Below, piece by piece: positions 6,836 to 7,265 of a stretch of DNA of 7,265 bases; the first letter of the stretch is position 1, and each line of letters opens with the position of its first letter. The position numbers and the translations under genes are program-made. The notes beneath the pieces were generated by a model. It ran no database searches. It was not told where the DNA came from and was given only the letters and a program-made list of their open reading frames with translations. The DNA lies in NCBI GenBank assembly GCA_003516955.1, contig DPBN01000248.1, positions 1 through 7,265 on the forward strand, read 5' to 3'. The stretch is from Armatimonadota bacterium. GTDB lineage: Bacteria; Armatimonadota; Fimbriimonadia; Fimbriimonadales; Fimbriimonadaceae.

Positions 6836-7265
6836 TCGCGTTGTGCCTCCTCGGCGCCGCCTGCGGCCCCGACCGGAGCGTGCCGAGCCGCGTCCGCATG
6901 GCGGACCAGAGCCTCGCGGAGCTCGGCGCCGATCGGGGCGCGTTCCGAGAGGAACAACCGATCCGCCTGCCCGCCGGGTGGGCCGCCCGAGCGCTGTGCC
7001 TCTCGCCGCGGGGGCCGCTCGTCGGCGCGGATGCCAGTCTGTGGAGGCTGACGCCCGAGGCACGCCTCGAGAAGGTCGCTGACTTCCACGAGGACGTCGT
7101 GGCGGTCGCCGTCGGACCGGACGGTCGGATCTGGGCCGCGGGCCCAAGCACAGTCTATCGCGTGACCGAAGGCGCCGCCGAGGCTGTGTTCCGGCCTGGG
7201 AACGCCCGGCGGTCGGATCTGGTGTCGCTGGCTGCCGGCCACGATCGGGTCTGGGCCGGAGACGC
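6811..7265 (+). CDS. Putative lipoprotein with NHL-like beta-propeller repeats (3' end outside window)
   Basis: An ATG at 6811, inside the last 25 bases of the preceding gene and in another frame, opens 151 codons with no stop before the window edge. Residues 7-17 are hydrophobic and followed by Cys18 (LLGAAC-GPD), a plausible though imperfect lipoprotein cleavage site. The n-region MSQGLQ lacks a positive charge, a mild point against it. After a short linker, propeller-like repeats about 38-40 residues apart appear: ALCLSPRGPLVGADASLWRL (61-80), VAVGPDGRIWAAGPSTVYRV (99-118) and SLAAGHDRVWAGD (139-151). They resemble NHL/SMP-30-type six-bladed propellers, not the PQQ W-motif type of its neighbours. 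There is no clear Shine-Dalgarno, so translation is probably coupled to the upstream gene. A TTG at 6841 is possible but would destroy the signal sequence. The substrate or partner is not recognisable. Confidence 0.75.
   Translation, partial: MSQGLQVLVALCLLGAACGPDRSVPSRVRMADQSLAELGADRGAFREEQPIRLPAGWAARALCLSPRGPLVGADASLWRLTPEARLEKVADFHEDVVAVAVGPDGRIWAAGPSTVYRVTEGAAEAVFRPGNARRSDLVSLAAGHDRVWAGD

Noticed and set aside
3977..7147. A 1056-codon open frame on the - strand covering the glycosyltransferase and most of the second propeller gene
   Set aside because: The product is a mix of Arg, Pro and Gly without domains, and it overlaps genes with clear family motifs in other frames. Long antisense open frames are expected at this GC content.
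1..7265. Anti-phage, toxin-antitoxin, CRISPR or mobile-element signatures
   Set aside because: No nuclease, transposase, integrase, direct-repeat array or tRNA-like sequence was found; the gene content fits envelope or sugar metabolism.

Overview
The window is very GC-rich and gene-dense, with five genes on the + strand and one on the - strand. There are no RNA genes, CRISPR arrays, insertion sequences or integration signatures. The gene content suggests a Gram-negative-type (diderm), probably environmental bacterium of Planctomycetota/PVC, Acidobacteriota or Armatimonadota character. The reasons are two propeller proteins carrying the W-x-x-F-R-G-P opening typical of the large PQQ-repeat families in those phyla, and a GT4 glycosyltransferase of the MYCGxC N-terminal type that I recall from the same groups. 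This taxonomic guess is inference of low to moderate confidence.

Layout. Positions 1-1713 (+) hold the C-terminal ~570 codons of a fucokinase/fucose-1-phosphate guanylyltransferase-type protein (Fkp family) with a complete GHMP kinase domain; its 5' end lies outside the window. Nineteen bases later, 1733-2677 (+) encodes a variant ribose-phosphate pyrophosphokinase (PRPP synthase). After 55 bases and a good Shine-Dalgarno, 2733-3992 (+) encodes an exported PQQ-type beta-propeller protein. It converges with, and overlaps by 8 bp, a GT4 glycosyltransferase at 3985-5256 (-). A 121-bp divergent intergenic region follows. Then 5378-6835 (+) encodes a second, paralogous propeller with an N-terminal membrane anchor. 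Its last 25 bases overlap the start of a further gene at 6811 (+), a predicted lipoprotein with a different, NHL-like propeller that runs off the right edge.

How the genes may work together. Fkp makes sugar-1-phosphate and GDP-sugar, PRPP synthase makes activated ribose-5-phosphate, the GT4 enzyme transfers activated sugars, and three propeller proteins are probably membrane- or envelope-attached. This looks like part of a cell-envelope or surface-glycan locus. The enzyme classes rest on visible motifs, but the shared pathway is inference. The most notable points are the paralogous propeller pair around the glycosyltransferase, the lipoprotein gene started inside its neighbour, the altered 5'-phosphate loop of the PRPP synthase, and the CxxC motif plus missing donor-phosphate arginine in the glycosyltransferase.
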